NCBI GenBank assembly: GCA_903855995.1
Contig: CAIOAN010000003.1
Location: forward strand, 62,001 to 126,000
Origin: an uncultured Opitutia bacterium
Lineage (GTDB): Bacteria; Verrucomicrobiota; Verrucomicrobiia; Opitutales; UBA953
Length of the DNA: 64,000 nucleotides
Direction of reading: 5' to 3'
Shown: positions 62,175 through 64,000 of the stretch, in pieces
How the letters are laid out: each line of letters opens with the position of its first letter
Numbering within the stretch: position 1 is the stretch's first letter
Translations under genes and position numbers: made by a program
Notes under the pieces: generated by a model
Told to the model about the DNA's origin: nothing
The model's database searches: none
What the model saw: only the letters and a program-made list of their open reading frames with translations

Positions 62175-63362
62175 TCACTTCTTCGCAGGTTCCGCGGGGG
62201 CCTCGATGGTCGTTTCGACCTTCTCGAGGACGCCGGTCTTCTCGTTCAGCACGTAGCGGCTGATGACCGTGGCGCGGAGTTTCGCTTGTTCCTTTTCACG
62301 GATCACGGGGGCCTCGGTCAGTTTGGCGAGGTGCTTGTCGCGCCAGGCTTGGTGGGCCTTCTCGTCCGAAATCCATTCGCTTAGGCGGAAGGCGAGCGGC
62401 GGCTTGGCCACGGCGGGCGTCTTAGCGTCAGGAATGGCAGGCAGGCTGGCGGTAAGATTGCCGGAAGGAGGAGTCGGTTGGCTGTTGCCGTTGAGGCCTT
62501 TGATCACGCCAGGGGCGGCATCGGCGTCGGCGAACTTCGTCTCCTTGAGAGACTGTGCGAGTCGGCCGCGGGCGGCTTCGACGGCGGCGTGAAGTTTATT
62601 CCGCTCTGTGATCTCCGCGGGCGTGAGCAGGCCTTGCAGATCTTTGCCGGCTGCGATTCCGAGGCGCTGGCGCAGGGCTTGGTCGAAACTTTTTTCGGCT
62701 GCGACGGCCCGGGTGAGCGCCGCCTGAGGGTTTGAGACTTGCGGGCGAAGCGTTGTTTGGGCGGCGGGCTTCTCATCCGCTTTGGTCGGTTTTGCGGACT
62801 TGGTCGTAGCCTGCTTGGCGGGGGGGATTTTCTCAGCGGCAGCGGGTGCGGCCGAAGGTTGATAGGAAGGGCCGCCGGGAGAACTGAGCGTGCGGGAAAC
62901 TTTTTCACGGCCGGCGTCGACGGCGTCGCGCAGCTGCCGGGCCTTCGCGCTGTCGGCTTCGTCGAGCGGACCATCGTGTTTCTTCTGGAAGGCTTTCTCT
63001 GCTTCAACCGCCACGGCCAGCGCGGTCATGTCGGCCTCGAGGCGTTGTGCCGAGTATGGTACGACCGGTTCGTAAACGGCGGTCTTCTTCGAAGAGCTCT
63101 TCTTGCCCTCGCTGCTATTCTTGCCACCGGCAGGGGTGCTGTCCGTGGCGGACTTCGGGGGGCTTTCTTCTTTGCTCGAAAACGGATTCAGCGAGGACCA
63201 CGAAGGCATCCAGGTGAACCAACCCGACGACTCTTTCTTCGTGGCGGCGGGGCTGGGGCTGTCTTCCGCGGCGGTGCCGGTGGATTCGGCGGACTTGCAG
63301 CCGACGAGCATAATCATCCCCGCGGCGAGGAGCCAGACGGGGAGGATGCCTCGGGCTTTCAT
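62175..63362 (-). CDS. Predicted lipoprotein with low-complexity and helical regions
   Basis: A 395-residue protein with lipobox LVGC (Cys about residue 22). The mature N-terminal third is Ser/Pro/Lys-rich (SSKEESPPKSATDSTPAGGK). Two related helical segments follow (DMTALAVAVEAEKAFQKKHDG..EADSAKARQLRDAVDAGREKVSRTL and ALTRAVAAEKSFDQALRQRLG..ERNKLHAAVEAARGRLAQSL), an internal repeat of about 60 residues that may form coiled coils. The C-terminal part has an EWISDEKAHQAWRDKHLAKLT helix. No family recognised. It lies about 13 bases after the incomplete gene at the right edge and may form an operon with it. Confidence 0.75.
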   Translation of the reverse strand: MKARGILPVWLLAAGMIMLVGCKSAESTGTAAEDSPSPAATKKESSGWFTWMPSWSSLNPFSSKEESPPKSATDSTPAGGKNSSEGKKSSSKKTAVYEPVVPYSAQRLEADMTALAVAVEAEKAFQKKHDGPLDEADSAKARQLRDAVDAGREKVSRTLSSPGGPSYQPSAAPAAAEKIPPAKQATTKSAKPTKADEKPAAQTTLRPQVSNPQAALTRAVAAEKSFDQALRQRLGIAAGKDLQGLLTPAEITERNKLHAAVEAARGRLAQSLKETKFADADAAPGVIKGLNGNSQPTPPSGNLTASLPAIPDAKTPAVAKPPLAFRLSEWISDEKAHQAWRDKHLAKLTEAPVIREKEQAKLRATVISRYVLNEKTGVLEKVETTIEAPAEPAKK

Positions 63363-63375
63363 CGGCGAGACCGGG

Positions 63376-64000
63376 TTACTGCGAAAGGATGGACATTGCC
63401 GCCATCACCGGCGGGCCGGCCTTGGGGTCGAAGCGGGCGTTCATCGTGAACTTGGCGTCGCGGGCCGAAGGGATGGATTTCTCCACGAGCACCTGCTGGG
63501 CGCCGGGAGACTTGTCGTCGCTGAGGGCGCCGCGCATGCGTTCCACCATCGCGTCGTAGTCGAGCGTATCGACGCAACGGTTGATGAGCTTCCAGCCTAG
63601 GTCGGCGTCTTTGGGCGGGGTGATCTTGGCGATGACCGCGAGCGGATCGCGGGGCGAACCTTCGGTGAAGCGATCGAACTGATAGAGGTATTTACCCCCA
63701 AGTACCAAGGAGTCATTGCCGGCGGTGCGGAGGGAGAGCAGCATCTCGAAATCGAGCGACGGCTGCAGCTGTTCGTAACGTTGGCGGGTCGTGTCGCTCA
63801 TCGGCAGCCGACGGAAAAAGCGGTTGGCATCGAGCCAGAGGGTCAGTGCACCGGGTTGGTTATTGGCGTAGGCTGGGAGGCGGTCGCGCAGTTTTTCGCC
63901 AGGGCGTAGCGGGCGCTGTTCCGGGCGCAGTAGGCACTGGCGGATTTCCTGTTCCACACAAGGGGCGTGAGGATTGCCTTCGAACTCAACTAAGATGATG
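63376..64000 (-). CDS. Unknown protein, C-terminal part (runs off the right edge)
   Basis: An open frame without a stop reaches the right edge; the visible 207 residues read IILVEFEGNPHAPCVEQEIR, then QCLLRPEQRPLRPGEKLRDRLPAY, and end MAAMSILSQ. A GTG at 63957 is inside this frame but the reading continues upstream, so the gene almost certainly starts beyond the window. I recognise no domain; the visible part is mixed helix and strand with LTLWLDANRFFRRLPMSD and DFEMLLSLRTAGNDSLVLGGKYLYQFDRF. It precedes the lipoprotein gene by about 13 bases, suggesting one operon and perhaps an envelope role. Confidence 0.7.
   Translation of the reverse strand, partial: IILVEFEGNPHAPCVEQEIRQCLLRPEQRPLRPGEKLRDRLPAYANNQPGALTLWLDANRFFRRLPMSDTTRQRYEQLQPSLDFEMLLSLRTAGNDSLVLGGKYLYQFDRFTEGSPRDPLAVIAKITPPKDADLGWKLINRCVDTLDYDAMVERMRGALSDDKSPGAQQVLVEKSIPSARDAKFTMNARFDPKAGPPVMAAMSILSQ

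Overview
The window is GC-rich, densely coded bacterial chromosome. Gene content points to Verrucomicrobiota, probably an Opitutae-like lineage. The evidence is a 52-residue small basic protein of the Verrucomicrobia/Chlamydiae type, a DUF1501 plus PSCyt1/DUF1549/DUF1553 secreted pair typical of the PVC superphylum, DUF1080 and NHL-type secreted proteins, a LysS-LolC/E-LolD block and an enlarged SecA. The lineage is inferred from families; there is no rRNA gene. No tRNA, CRISPR array, prophage or complete insertion sequence was seen.

Layout. 1-17.7 kb is compact housekeeping DNA: partial thyA; lysS-lolC/E-lolD; a nitroreductase; an operon of a DUF502 protein, a RecO-like protein and a nuclease-helicase; a SOUL protein; pyrD with a tandemly duplicated small membrane protein; an acidic-tailed protein; a retropepsin-like protein; secA-lnt; trxB. 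From 17.7 to 46.6 kb metabolic genes (ilvB, thiD, ppdK, purL, phrB, an M42 peptidase) alternate with accessory genes: GIDE-LemA, a Sel1-trypsin fusion, a Sel1 protein, a GYF_2 protein, a NagX-like acyltransferase, an AbrB/PIN toxin-antitoxin pair and a coenzyme A disulfide reductase-rhodanese fusion with an ArsR regulator. From 46.6 to 64 kb most genes are core or secreted: leuA, the small basic protein, DUF1501 and PSCyt proteins, an LptF/G permease, an rlmI-like gene, ruvA, dapB-dapA, two beta-propeller proteins, DUF1080 and an incomplete gene at the right edge.

The most unusual feature is the intergenic DNA between 17.7 and 56 kb. It is a mosaic of short dispersed repeat modules. The main ones are: hairpins capped by GGTAGGG/CCCTACC whose stems differ in sequence at each locus yet stay self-complementary; GGTGGC-rich palindromic blocks; inverted repeats starting GGGGTCAGGCCG; and a module ending TTGCCC..GCCCCCT. 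At six gene ends next to these arrays (ilvB, thiD, phrB, the M42 peptidase, leuA, ruvA) a short perfect hairpin covers or touches the stop codon, so the gene's last bases are copied in inverted form just beyond it. Two identical 94-bp composite repeats flank the toxin-antitoxin pair in direct orientation. I know of no description of this system, but could not search for one.

Functional links. lysS, lolC/E, lolD, lnt, secA and the LptF/G permease serve translation and envelope biogenesis. dapB-dapA overlap by four bases and supply lysine/diaminopimelate. ilvB and leuA belong to branched-chain amino acid synthesis; pyrD, thyA and purL to nucleotide synthesis. The ArsR regulator has an ATTC-N8-GAAT palindrome directly before its start codon and lies just upstream of the persulfide-type fusion, which suggests a sulfide/persulfide-responsive unit.
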